A stretch of 64,000 nt of DNA from Bacteroidia bacterium. GTDB lineage: Bacteria > Bacteroidota > Bacteroidia > UKL13-3. The stretch covers positions 334,409-398,408 of the forward strand of contig JAKLJI010000001.1 of NCBI GenBank assembly GCA_023151275.1, in the 5' to 3' direction. Positions 26,867 to 35,919 of the stretch are shown here, piece by piece (position 1 is the first letter of the stretch; each line of letters starts with the position of its first letter). The position numbers and the translations under genes are program-made. The notes under the pieces were generated by a model. The model ran no database searches. It worked only from the letters and a program-made list of their open reading frames with translations, and was not told the DNA's origin.

Positions 26867-27412
26867 CTATTTGTTTTTAAAATTCAGGGAAGCGCCGTTC
26901 ACACAGTACCGCAATCCGGTTTTATCTTGGGGACCATCATCAAAAACATGACCCAAATGCCCACCGCATTTGCCGCACATAATTTCAGTTCTAACCATTC
27001 CGTGTGAGCGGTCGGTTTTGGTTACAATTTTTTTAGGGTCGAGTGCATCGTAAAAACTAGGCCATCCGCAGCCGGCATCAAACTTGGTTTCCGATGAAAA
27101 CAATTCATTTCCGCATGCAGCACAGGTATAAAATCCACCGTCCCAATGGTCTTCAAACTTACTTGAAAAGGGACGTTCAGTTCCCTTGTTTCTTAAAATC
27201 TGATACTGCTCCGGACTCAGCATGTTTTGCCATTCTGAATCGGCCTTATTCACTTCAAAAACAAATGAATCGGAAATTTCCTGGTGATTGGTATTGGTAA
27301 TCATTTTAGGGGACGATGATGAGTTGCCTGAATTGGTTTGTCCCTTGCAGGACATGTAAAACATAAGCGCCGGAAAAAAGAGGCAGGTCAAGGATTTGAG
27401 CCGTATTTGCAT
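26867..27412 (-). CDS. msrB: Peptide-methionine (R)-S-oxide reductase, likely lipoprotein
   Basis: A 181-residue MsrB that repairs methionine-R-sulfoxide. Two zinc-binding CxxC pairs are visible (CAACG and CGKCGGHLGHVF), and the catalytic Cys is in RYCVNGASLNF. From the ATG at 27412 the protein opens with a lipoprotein signal peptide (hydrophobic stretch ending in FYMSC, then KGQ), which would place it in the periplasm. That start lies 107 bases inside the end of the upstream endonuclease gene, in another frame. An alternative ATG at 27304 begins right after the upstream stop and would give a cytoplasmic enzyme. The lipoprotein start is preferred because the signal is well formed. Confidence 0.88.
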   Translation of the reverse strand: MQIRLKSLTCLFFPALMFYMSCKGQTNSGNSSSSPKMITNTNHQEISDSFVFEVNKADSEWQNMLSPEQYQILRNKGTERPFSSKFEDHWDGGFYTCAACGNELFSSETKFDAGCGWPSFYDALDPKKIVTKTDRSHGMVRTEIMCGKCGGHLGHVFDDGPQDKTGLRYCVNGASLNFKNK

Positions 27413-29369
27413 TTGCCGAAATGGTTTTAGTTAGCACCTCCTGTCCACTTGTTGTAAAAATCCTGAACTGCGTTTGGGTTTCAGCAAGCAATCCCTCTAC
27501 GGTAATCCTTCCCTCAAGCACAGGATTTGGCGAACATACTGGCGCAAATTGTTCAACACTATTCCATTCAACAAGTTTTGAAAAGGAATTGTTTCCGTCA
27601 CGATCTACCTGCTCAATCCGGTAATACAAGCGATGCTGTGGAACGCTCTCAACATCAATACTGCGGTAGCTCTGAATGCTTGCGCTGAATCCTGCACCGG
27701 GAACTGTTTCCACATCAATCCAATTTACAGCATCTGTACTCCTTTGAACCTTGAAATAGGCATTGTTTTCCTCAGAAGCAGTTTGCCATTCAATGGTTCT
27801 CTTGGCCGAATTTCCTTCAACCTGCAGATCAAGCCATTTTACCGGAACTGTTACCGGTAGCGAATTCAACCATCCCGAAGATTGGTAATTTGCTGTACGA
27901 CTAAGCCCATTGTATTCAACTACTGTAAAGTAATAATTTTGAGCTGGGCTGCCTGTAAGTCCACTTACATTGAAGGTACAACCCTGGCCATCGTACACCA
28001 CAAAATTTCCGCTTCCCAACTGAGAACCCGAACCAAAAACGGAAGAAGCCGTGTACTGAACAGAATCAACCGGAAAAGCATTCACCGGTGAACCCGCCCT
28101 ACAAATTACGAGCCTTCGGTTACCGTTTCCTGTTTTAAAATGTGCACGCACAAAATTTGGAGTAAGCGAATCAATAGAGAATTGTGAAGCCGATATGGTT
28201 GGTTCGGCGGGTTTGGCCAATCCCCAAATTCGGTTTACAAACTGGGGTGAATCAATAAACGGATTTCGGTTATTCTGCCTCGTATAAATTCCATTCTGAC
28301 GATTAATCTCTTTCACATCCGGAGGATCTTGATTGTGCCATTTCACCAATACATTCAAAAACCAGGCATCGTAAACGGGATAAGCGTTTCCGGCAAGCAC
28401 TTCATTGGCATTGCCATTGCCTTGCCAGGAGGCAATTAGGTTGTTGTACCGGGCGGCCATGTACAACAATCCCCGAGCAATATCTCCTTTGTATTCATTT
28501 ACCGGCTCAAAAACAGTTGAGGTATAGTTTGGGCTGATGGAAGTTCCCAACTTACCACCAATCTGAGATTGCCAGCTGATTGTACTTCCAACCTCCCCAA
28601 AAGGATAATTGTTGCGCATGCCATTTACCTTGCCATCTGTAGGAAGAATATGGTACATGTCTGAATACATAGGCGATGCACTGCTAAACCAACTTTGAGG
28701 AAAGGAATGTTCGCGGTTGTAACAATCTCCTTCCACCGCATAAGTACCACATTGATCGGTTGAATAGGTGAAGGTGTAATTTGCTTCATTGCCAAAAATG
28801 GAGGTGGAGTAAATATCCCAAACCTTCCCGGTATAAAAGGCATCAGTTGCAGGAAAAGCTGTCCATAGTCCACTGTAAGAAACCACAGTATGTCCAGAAA
28901 TCTTATTGTATAAGGCTGTTAATAAGGCTTGGCCACTTTGATTGATACCATTGTAATAACCTGAAGGAATTCCGGTAGTTGCAACACCAGTTCCGCCAAG
29001 CGGCAAATTTTGGGTTGGCGAACCTGAAGAACTATGCACCAAAACACCAGCCTTGGCGCCAGTTGTCAGCGGAGCAAACCTCACAAAAATTTGGGCGGTA
29101 TCTACCTTGTTTCCATTCAAAGGAAGCAGAATAGAGCGGGAATAGGAATCTGTTCCGGTTAATGAAACCTCAAATCCCAGCGGAGCATTAATCAAGATAC
29201 CAGCCGACATATTCACTCCCCAAACTTTGTAGCGCTGAGGAACGGCAGCATAGTTTATGGGACATGAGCCAAATGAAGGCAAACTGGTTTTACTCAAGCC
29301 AATTGTACCGGCGAACAAATCGGCACAAGACACGAGTAATGCAAGTATTAACTGAATTCCTTTATTCAT
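27306..29369 (-). CDS. Endonuclease I family protein with type IX sorting domain
   Basis: About 687 residues from the ATG at 29369 (a longer upstream frame is not used, since MNKGIQLILALLVSCADLFAG is a clear signal peptide). After an N-terminal immunoglobulin-like region (about 20-140) comes an endonuclease I domain with EHSFPQSWF and DMYHILPTDGKVNGMRNNYPFG, the metal-binding His/Asn core. Then there is a fibronectin-like region and a C-terminal secretion domain (FAPVCSPNPVLEGRI to LIIVP). This suggests a surface-bound or secreted DNase for using or clearing extracellular DNA. The 3' end overlaps the msrB signal-peptide region in another frame. Confidence 0.9.
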   Translation of the reverse strand: MNKGIQLILALLVSCADLFAGTIGLSKTSLPSFGSCPINYAAVPQRYKVWGVNMSAGILINAPLGFEVSLTGTDSYSRSILLPLNGNKVDTAQIFVRFAPLTTGAKAGVLVHSSSGSPTQNLPLGGTGVATTGIPSGYYNGINQSGQALLTALYNKISGHTVVSYSGLWTAFPATDAFYTGKVWDIYSTSIFGNEANYTFTYSTDQCGTYAVEGDCYNREHSFPQSWFSSASPMYSDMYHILPTDGKVNGMRNNYPFGEVGSTISWQSQIGGKLGTSISPNYTSTVFEPVNEYKGDIARGLLYMAARYNNLIASWQGNGNANEVLAGNAYPVYDAWFLNVLVKWHNQDPPDVKEINRQNGIYTRQNNRNPFIDSPQFVNRIWGLAKPAEPTISASQFSIDSLTPNFVRAHFKTGNGNRRLVICRAGSPVNAFPVDSVQYTASSVFGSGSQLGSGNFVVYDGQGCTFNVSGLTGSPAQNYYFTVVEYNGLSRTANYQSSGWLNSLPVTVPVKWLDLQVEGNSAKRTIEWQTASEENNAYFKVQRSTDAVNWIDVETVPGAGFSASIQSYRSIDVESVPQHRLYYRIEQVDRDGNNSFSKLVEWNSVEQFAPVCSPNPVLEGRITVEGLLAETQTQFRIFTTSGQEVLTKTISANANTAQILDLPLFSGAYVLHVLQGTNQFRQLIIVP

Positions 29370-30915
29370 AAAAAACCTTTGATAATGCGTTTGCAACATT
29401 TTCTCCATCCATAGCAGCAGATACAATTCCACCCGCATAACCTGCACCCTCGGCACAGGGAAATAGACCCCGAACCTCAACATGCATAAATGTTTCCTTG
29501 TCGCGAGGAATACGAACTGGCGATGATGTGCGCGATTCTGTTGCAAGAACTATGGCTTCATTGGTATGATAGCCTTTCATTTTCTTTCCAAATGCAGCCA
29601 AGCCTTCTCGTAAACGTTTGGCCACAAATGAGGGAAGAATTTCATTCAAATTCCTGCTTACTGTTCCCGGTAAATACGAATTTTCGGGCAGGGTTGATGA
29701 GGCTTTCCCTGCTATAAAATCGCCCATACGCTGGGCGGGTGCTTTCAAATCTCGCTCGGCGGCTTCAAAACAGGTTTGTTCAACACTACGCTGAAAGGCC
29801 ATTCCTGCTAGTTCTCCAAAAGGTGCAAAGGGTTTAAAATCCTTTTGCTCAATGGATGTTACCATCCCAGAATTTGCATAAGGGTTATTTCTTTTTGATG
29901 GACTCCATCCATTCACTACAATTTCGCCGGGAGCGGTCATTGCCGGAGCAATTATTCCTCCAGGACACATACAGAAAGAAAAAACACCTCTCCCTTCCAC
30001 CTGATGAACCAAGCTGTAGCTGGCTGCCGGCAAAAATTCGCCGCGCGAATCGCATTTGTATTGAATTTGGTCGATTAAAGCCTGAGGATGTTCAATTCTT
30101 ACACCCAAGGCAAATGGTTTGGCTTCAATTTTTATTCCTCGATGCTGCAACAATTCAAAAACATCGCGCGCTGAATGACCGGTAGCCAAAACCAATTTAT
30201 CTGTCTTTCTGAAATCCCCATTGATGCGAATTCCACCAATGGCATTGCCTTGAACCTCAATATCCGTAAGTCTGGAGTTGAAATGCAGTTCTCCTCCCAA
30301 ATTCAAAATAGTTTCACGAATACGTGTAATTATTCCCGGTAGTTTATTGGTTCCAATATGCGGATGGGCATCGTATAAAATGGATGGGTCGGCACCATGA
30401 AGCACCAATTGACGCAGAATCCGCCCCACATCACCCCGTTTGCTGCTACGTGTATATAGCTTTCCATCGGAATAGGTGCCTGCGCCACCTTCACCAAAGC
30501 AATAATTTGAATCCGGATTAACGGTATTGTGACGGGTAATATTGGCTAAATCTCTCCTGCGTTCTTTCACATCTTTGCCGCGTTCAAAAATTACAGGCTT
30601 CAACCCAAGTTCCAGAAAACGTAAAGCTGCAAACAATCCTGCCGGGCCGGCTCCAATGATGCAAACTTCAGGCTGATTGCTTACATTTTTGTAATCGAAC
30701 TCAAAAGTATCTTGTTGAGGCTCTTCCTGAACAAAAGCCTCGAGCAGCACTTTATAATGAATCGGTTTTTTGCGGGCATCTAAACTCTTTCGCAGAATTT
30801 TATAGCCTTTGATATCTGAAACCTGAACGCCCAGGTGACTTGAAATGGCACGTAAAATCCGTTCCCTATCTTCCCCGTGTTCGGGCAGTAAATCAATTTG
30901 AATTTCTTTACGCAT
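29362..30915 (-). CDS. FAD-dependent dehydrogenase (COG2509-like)
   Basis: A 517-residue flavoprotein. The N-terminal ~85 residues are an extra domain (RERILRAISSHLGVQVSDIKGYKILRKSLDARKK) typical of uncharacterised FAD dehydrogenases of the COG2509 group. It is followed by the FAD-binding dinucleotide motif VCIIGAGPAGLFAALRF, the ERGKDVKERRRD motif, GEGGAGTYSDGKLYT and a C-terminal CAEGAGYAGGIVSAAMDG flavin contact. The substrate and biological role are unknown. Its 3' end overlaps the endonuclease start by 8 bases, and it heads the minus-strand cluster. Confidence 0.9.
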   Translation of the reverse strand: MRKEIQIDLLPEHGEDRERILRAISSHLGVQVSDIKGYKILRKSLDARKKPIHYKVLLEAFVQEEPQQDTFEFDYKNVSNQPEVCIIGAGPAGLFAALRFLELGLKPVIFERGKDVKERRRDLANITRHNTVNPDSNYCFGEGGAGTYSDGKLYTRSSKRGDVGRILRQLVLHGADPSILYDAHPHIGTNKLPGIITRIRETILNLGGELHFNSRLTDIEVQGNAIGGIRINGDFRKTDKLVLATGHSARDVFELLQHRGIKIEAKPFALGVRIEHPQALIDQIQYKCDSRGEFLPAASYSLVHQVEGRGVFSFCMCPGGIIAPAMTAPGEIVVNGWSPSKRNNPYANSGMVTSIEQKDFKPFAPFGELAGMAFQRSVEQTCFEAAERDLKAPAQRMGDFIAGKASSTLPENSYLPGTVSRNLNEILPSFVAKRLREGLAAFGKKMKGYHTNEAIVLATESRTSSPVRIPRDKETFMHVEVRGLFPCAEGAGYAGGIVSAAMDGENVANALSKVFYE

Positions 30916-31152
30916 GTCAGGTGTTTTCCTAAAAAAGCCTGCTAAAATCGGTAATTCCCATCAAAGCACAGCTTTATTGCTGATTTTTAAGTGCAAAACA
31001 CAAATGATGCTTCCAATTTTAAGTCCTTGAAAAAGGCTATCAGGCTTCGACTTCGCTAAATTGAAGCGCGTTGGGTGGGAGAATAATATTCATAAAACTG
31101 CCGGTTTTGGCGCATGAATGCTTATTTTCGCAGCTCTGATAATCTTAGTAAA

Positions 31153-32004
31153 ATGAGCAAACTATCTGTTCCTGAGTTAGAAAAAATGTCAAGTCAGGTT
31201 CGCCGCGACATTCTCCGTATGGTTCATGGCTGTAAAAGTGGACATCCGGGAGGAAGTTTAGGTTGTGCCGATTTTCTGACAGCCCTTTACTTCAACCTGA
31301 TGGAACACAATACTTCCTTCAACATGGATGGTACCCAAGAAGATATTTTCTTCTTATCGAACGGACATATTTCTCCAGTTTTCTACAGCGTATTAGCACG
31401 TTCTGGATATTTCCCGGTTTCTGAGTTAAAAACCTTCCGCAGAATAAATAGCCGTCTTCAAGGCCATCCAACCACACACGAAGAATTACCGGGTGTGCGC
31501 ATTGCTTCCGGTTCTTTGGGACAAGGCGTTTCGGTTGCCTGTGGTGCTGCACTCGCAAAAAAACTCAACAAGGATAACAAGTTGGTATATGTTTTGATGG
31601 GTGATGGTGAAATTCAGGAAGGACAAAACTGGGAAGCCTTCATGTTTGCGGCTCATCAAAAAATCGATAACTTGATTGTTACCATCGACTTCAACGGTCA
31701 GCAAATTGATGGTTCAACCAAAGAAGTAATGGGAATTGGTGAAGACATCAAGGCAAAACTTGAAGCCTTTGGCTGGGAAATTTTGACTATGAACGGCCAC
31801 GATTTCCAAGACATTCTGAAAGTAATGGGTGAAGCAAAAGCCAAAACAGGACAAGGAAAACCTGTTTTTGTAATCATGAAATCTGAAATGGGATATCCGG
31901 TTGATTTCATGATGGGCTCTCACAAATGGCATGGTGTAGCACCAAACGACGCCGAGCTTGAGAAAGCCCTTGCCCAACTTCCTGAAACAATGGGCGACTA
32001 CTAA
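31153..32004 (+). CDS. Transketolase, N-terminal (thiamin diphosphate) subunit
   Basis: A 283-residue N-terminal half of a split transketolase. It binds thiamin diphosphate and Mg2+: GHPGGSLGCADFL near residue 32 and the GDGEIQEGQNWE motif (GDG...N) near 148. The ATG at 31153 (MSKLSVPELEKM) is chosen over the one at 31114, because a near-consensus TATTTTCG box lies between them. The pentose phosphate and Calvin-type two-carbon transfer needs the C-terminal half, encoded at 33421 beyond an intervening VWA gene. Confidence 0.93.
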   Translation: MSKLSVPELEKMSSQVRRDILRMVHGCKSGHPGGSLGCADFLTALYFNLMEHNTSFNMDGTQEDIFFLSNGHISPVFYSVLARSGYFPVSELKTFRRINSRLQGHPTTHEELPGVRIASGSLGQGVSVACGAALAKKLNKDNKLVYVLMGDGEIQEGQNWEAFMFAAHQKIDNLIVTIDFNGQQIDGSTKEVMGIGEDIKAKLEAFGWEILTMNGHDFQDILKVMGEAKAKTGQGKPVFVIMKSEMGYPVDFMMGSHKWHGVAPNDAELEKALAQLPETMGDY

Positions 32005-32023
32005 ACTCGTTAAGACGTACTGT

Positions 32024-33415
32024 ATGAAAAAACAAACTTGGATTATTGGAATTATGGCTCTTCTCGTAGCCTTAATTGGCTTGGTTAATCCCATACAGGC
32101 ACAGTCGAACAAAAAAGCACAAGTAACCCGCATTTTGTTTCTACTTGATGCAAGTGGAAGCATGTATGCAAAACTGGATGCCGATAACCGAATAAACGTG
32201 GCCAAAAGGCTGCTTTCAAAAACCATTGACAGCTTGGCCGGAAAACCCAATGTAGAAGTGGCGCTTCGGGTGTATGGTCATACTTCTCCTCCGGGAGCAA
32301 GAAACTGCAAAGACACGCGTCTTGAAGTTCCTTTCCGGGAAGGAAACCATGAAGAAGTAAAAAAGCGAATCCAGAACATTACACCTAAAGGAACCACCTT
32401 AATTGCCCATTCCTTGTTAATGGCAGCTTCCGATTTTCCGTCAACACCCAATTCAAGAAATGTTATTATTCTGATTACAGACGGTATTGAGGAATGTTCT
32501 GGAGATCCCTGCGCCGTTTCGGAAGCGCTCCAAAGCAAAGGTGTTATTCTGAAACCATTTATCATCGGTATTGGTTCAACCGAAGATTTCAAAAAAGCCT
32601 TTGATTGTGTGGGCAGGTATTACGACGCCAATACAGAAGAAACCTTCAACAATGTATTGAATGTGGTTATCTCTCAGGCGCTAAACAACACAACTGCACA
32701 AGTTAACTTATTAGACATCAACGGCAAGCCAACAGAATCAAACGTAAACATGAGTTTTTACGACCAAAACAGCGGCATGCTTTTGTACAATTACGTGCAT
32801 ACCATCAACGAACGCGGTGTTCCGGATACTATTTTGCTTGACCCTGTTTACAAATACCGCATGGTGGTGCATACCATTCCTCAGGTTGTAAAAGAAAACA
32901 TTGAAGTAACACCCGGAAAACATACTATTATTGGTGTAGATGCACCACAAGGGCAGTTAACCGTTCGGGTTGATGGACTAACCAATTATCAAAACCTTCA
33001 ATTTATTGCCCGAAAAGCACGCGACCCAAAAACGCTACATGTGCAAGAAGCTGTTACCAAAGAAAAATACCTGGTTGGCAAATACGATGTAGAGGTGCTT
33101 TGTTTACCCAGAATGCTCTTCAAAGACGTTTCGGTTGATCAAAGCACAACAACAACCATTCAATTGCCACAACCCGGCAAGCTAATCATCAATTTTCAGG
33201 TTCAGGATTTTTATGCTGATATCTACCAAATGGTTAGAAATGAACTAGTTTGGGTATGCAAATTGCCTCTCGAAAAACGCTTGCATCAATACATTATTCA
33301 ACCCGGAGATTATAAAATTATTTATCGAGCCAAGGGAGCAACCCGAAGCAGCAATACTTTTGAACGCGGATTTAAAATAACCAGTGGCCAAGCCACAAAC
33401 ATTGTACTCAATTAA
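32024..33415 (+). CDS. VWA-domain protein, exported
   Basis: About 463 residues from the ATG at 32024 (the open frame reaches further up, into the transketolase stop region). It has a signal peptide (MKKQTWIIGIMALLVALIGLVNPIQAQ). A von Willebrand factor A domain follows (about 30-220) with an intact MIDAS: DASGSM, a Thr loop (KGTTLIAHSL) and ITDGIEECSGD. The second half is beta-rich with carboxypeptidase-like or Ig-like repeats (TAQVNLLDINGKPTESNV, GQLTVRVDGLTNY). VWA domains mediate metal-dependent protein binding. It lies between the two transketolase subunit genes (19 bases after one, 5 before the other). Confidence 0.88.
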   Translation: MKKQTWIIGIMALLVALIGLVNPIQAQSNKKAQVTRILFLLDASGSMYAKLDADNRINVAKRLLSKTIDSLAGKPNVEVALRVYGHTSPPGARNCKDTRLEVPFREGNHEEVKKRIQNITPKGTTLIAHSLLMAASDFPSTPNSRNVIILITDGIEECSGDPCAVSEALQSKGVILKPFIIGIGSTEDFKKAFDCVGRYYDANTEETFNNVLNVVISQALNNTTAQVNLLDINGKPTESNVNMSFYDQNSGMLLYNYVHTINERGVPDTILLDPVYKYRMVVHTIPQVVKENIEVTPGKHTIIGVDAPQGQLTVRVDGLTNYQNLQFIARKARDPKTLHVQEAVTKEKYLVGKYDVEVLCLPRMLFKDVSVDQSTTTTIQLPQPGKLIINFQVQDFYADIYQMVRNELVWVCKLPLEKRLHQYIIQPGDYKIIYRAKGATRSSNTFERGFKITSGQATNIVLN

Positions 33416-33420
33416 GAATT

Positions 33421-34377
33421 ATGAAAACCTTCGAAATACAGAATGTAAAAGACACACGCAGTGGATTTGGTGCCGGACTTTCGGAACTGGGCAAAACCAA
33501 TCCAAATGTGGTAGCGCTTTGTGCCGACCTTACCGGTTCATTGAAAATGGATGCTTTTCAAAAAGAACATCCTGACCGCTTTTTTCAGGTTGGCATTGCC
33601 GAAGCCAATATGATGGGTGTAGCTGCCGGTATGACCATAGGTGGTAAAATTCCATTTACCGGAACATTTGCTAATTTCAGTACCGGACGTGTGTACGATC
33701 AAATTCGTCAATCCATTGCCTACAGCGGCAAGAATGTTAAAATATGCGCATCTCATGCGGGAGTAACCTTGGGTGAAGATGGTGCAACTCACCAAATTCT
33801 AGAAGACATTGGTTTGATGAAAATGTTGCCGGGAATGGTGGTAATTAATCCTTGCGATTTTAATCAAACCAAAGCAGCAACCATTGCAATTGCAGACTAC
33901 GAGGGACCGGTTTACCTGAGATTTGGTCGCCCAGCGGTTCCTAATTTCACACCCGCCGACCAGAAATTTGAAATTGGAAAAGCGTTGTTGCTGAATGAAG
34001 GAACCGATGTAAGCATTTTTGCAACCGGGCATTTGGTATGGAAGGCCATTGAAGCGGGCCACAAATTGGCCGAACAAGGCATTAGCGCTGAAATCATTAA
34101 TATTCATACCATTAAACCACTTGATGCCGAAGCGGTATTAAAATCTGTTGCCAAAACCGGTAGTGCTGTAAGTGCAGAAGAACATCAAATGAATGGTGGT
34201 TTAGGCGATAGCATTAGCCAATTGCTTGCCCGCGAAAATCCTACACCAATGGAATTTGTAGCTGTAAACGACAGCTTTGGTGAAAGCGGAACACCCGATG
34301 AACTGATGAAAAAATATGGTCTCGAAGCTGAAAACGTTGTAGCAGCAGCTTTGAAAGCCATTTCGAGAAAGAAATAA
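33421..34377 (+). CDS. Transketolase, C-terminal subunit
   Basis: A 318-residue second half of the split transketolase, including the pyrimidine-binding domain and the C-terminal domain. DLTGSLKMDAF, the pyrimidine-domain GIAEANMMGVAAGM with its catalytic Glu (counterpart of the Glu that activates the cofactor), ATHQILEDIGLMKMLPGMVVINPCD and the C-terminal HQMNGGLGDSISQLL are characteristic. It starts 5 bases after the VWA gene stop, so all three genes probably share a transcript, ended by a hairpin terminator. Confidence 0.94.
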   Translation: MKTFEIQNVKDTRSGFGAGLSELGKTNPNVVALCADLTGSLKMDAFQKEHPDRFFQVGIAEANMMGVAAGMTIGGKIPFTGTFANFSTGRVYDQIRQSIAYSGKNVKICASHAGVTLGEDGATHQILEDIGLMKMLPGMVVINPCDFNQTKAATIAIADYEGPVYLRFGRPAVPNFTPADQKFEIGKALLLNEGTDVSIFATGHLVWKAIEAGHKLAEQGISAEIINIHTIKPLDAEAVLKSVAKTGSAVSAEEHQMNGGLGDSISQLLARENPTPMEFVAVNDSFGESGTPDELMKKYGLEAENVVAAALKAISRKK

Positions 34378-34380
34378 AGG

Positions 34381-34411
34381 AAAAGCCGGGAGTAATATTC
34401 CGGCTTTTTTT
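34381..34411. terminator. Bidirectional terminator, transketolase and SMR genes
   Basis: AAAAGCCGG (34381-34389), 10-base loop, CCGGCTTTT (34400-34408) and further T. It lies between convergent genes. Confidence 0.9.
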
Positions 34412-34417
34412 ATGCGA

Positions 34418-34753
34418 TTATCCTTCGCTAAATGCTTTCAGACCAATAACTGAGGCAATAAGCGTAAACAAGAAAAACAATCTCCAGAAATGTGCCGGTT
34501 CTTGAAAAACCAGAATGCCCATTAAACTGGTTCCAAAAGCCCCAATTCCTGTCCAAACAGCATAGGCGGTGCCAAGCGGAAGTTCTCGGGAGGCACGCAT
34601 CAACAAAAGCATACTTAATACAAGGCTAATTAAGAAGCCAAGATACCAGGGCCAGGCTTCTGAAAAAGGAAGTCCCTTGGCTTTGCCCAAACAAAAGGTG
34701 AAGCCAACTTCAAAAAATCCGGCAAAAACAAGAATTATCCAGGCAGTATTCAT
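34418..34753 (-). CDS. Small multidrug resistance (SMR) family transporter
   Basis: A 111-residue protein with four transmembrane helices in the SMR fold. The essential membrane Glu is at about 16 in FAGFFEVGFTF, and the YAVWTGIGAFG stretch in helix 3 matches the SugE/Gdx branch as well as EmrE. SugE-type members export guanidinium ions rather than broad drugs; which applies cannot be decided here. It functions as a dual-topology dimer in the inner membrane. It overlaps the upstream acyltransferase gene by 4 bases. Confidence 0.9.
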   Translation of the reverse strand: MNTAWIILVFAGFFEVGFTFCLGKAKGLPFSEAWPWYLGFLISLVLSMLLLMRASRELPLGTAYAVWTGIGAFGTSLMGILVFQEPAHFWRLFFLFTLIASVIGLKAFSEG

Positions 34754-35919
34754 TTGGATAGCCTTTCACGCAATAAAGTGCAAGGCTTTTCAAAAAACAC
34801 ATAAATCAGGGTTGAGATAAGAATACAAAGCGCCCAATAAGCCGCGTAATAAAAACCCGCCTCCAAAGGACCAGACCAGTCCTTTCCTTCATGAAACCAC
34901 GCGGAGAACTTCCAGCTAAGTAAGCCACCATTGATAAGATACATGGAATAGGAAATGATTGAAATCCAGGTTACCGGAATTGAAATGAGCCTCCACTTTA
35001 TCTGTTTAAAAGAAGCCAACAAAGGAAGAAGCAAAGCAATAAAATAGCTCAAGAAGGAAAAGTAGAGTGTACTAACTAGTGGAGTTGGATTCTCATCCAT
35101 CAATTGGGGCGAAAATTTCATAAGCAGAAGGATTCCTACAAATCCAATTAAAAAATAAAGCCACTTATAGGAATCCCAAGCCTTTGAATAGTACCTGCTA
35201 AGGTAAACTGCCACAAAACCATAATAGATGGAATCAAGGCGTATGGTAGCTACCTCACGAAGCATATATTGCCAGGAATAATTAGGCAAACTGCGCAAAC
35301 CGGGCAAAACCGCACTGCAGTAATAGTAGCGAAGAGCAGTGATGAAAACAATCAAAGCCAGGCTAACATGGAAAAACAAAACCGGTTTCGATTTACCAAT
35401 ACGCGACATAATCCAGGCAGAAATTGCCAGAACCAAAGGAGAAAGTAAATACGACAATTCTTCAATGGCCAAGCTCCAGGATTCTTCAAAAAAATAAGGA
35501 GGATAATTGAAGAAGTTCTGAACAAAAATCAGATAACGCCAAAAATGCTCTGGCTTACCTTCCCAATACACAGCGAGGTAAACGCCAAGAATCAGAAAGT
35601 AATTGGGCAAGGTTCTAAACCAACGGCGAATCCAAAATTGCTTGATTTCATCCGGATTCAGGGAATTGCCATTCTTCTCGAAATTTTTAAGCAATATGCC
35701 TCCAATCAAAAACCCACTCAACACAAAGAACAATTCAACGCCTAAAATTCCACTGCCATGAAAAAGGATATGAAGCGGGCGAGGGAAACTTTCTGTCATC
35801 CAACGCGAATGACCAAAAACCACCAGCATAATGGCAAAAAAACGGAGCAAATCAAGTCCGAAAACCCGATTCTCTCCATTTACCAATTCCTTTAACCTTT
35901 CTCTCATCTGCTGGGACAC
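34750..35919 (-). CDS. Acyltransferase 3 family membrane protein
   Basis: A 389-residue membrane protein with about ten transmembrane helices. LDLLRFFAIMLVVFGHSRW near the N-terminus contains the conserved Arg-His region of the family (R/H, catalytic His in FGHS). GVELFFVLSGFLIGG and the RWFRTLPNYF motif complete the family pattern. Members O-acetylate or otherwise acylate sugars on surface polysaccharides, lipopolysaccharide or peptidoglycan. The acceptor is unknown. It is followed by an SMR transporter gene overlapping by 4 bases. Confidence 0.92.
   Translation of the reverse strand: MSQQMRERLKELVNGENRVFGLDLLRFFAIMLVVFGHSRWMTESFPRPLHILFHGSGILGVELFFVLSGFLIGGILLKNFEKNGNSLNPDEIKQFWIRRWFRTLPNYFLILGVYLAVYWEGKPEHFWRYLIFVQNFFNYPPYFFEESWSLAIEELSYLLSPLVLAISAWIMSRIGKSKPVLFFHVSLALIVFITALRYYYCSAVLPGLRSLPNYSWQYMLREVATIRLDSIYYGFVAVYLSRYYSKAWDSYKWLYFLIGFVGILLLMKFSPQLMDENPTPLVSTLYFSFLSYFIALLLPLLASFKQIKWRLISIPVTWISIISYSMYLINGGLLSWKFSAWFHEGKDWSGPLEAGFYYAAYWALCILISTLIYVFFEKPCTLLRERLSK

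Noticed and set aside
31714-32250. 178-codon minus-strand frame opposite the transketolase and VWA genes
   Set aside because: Antisense shadow with no homology pattern; the sense-strand genes have clear motifs.
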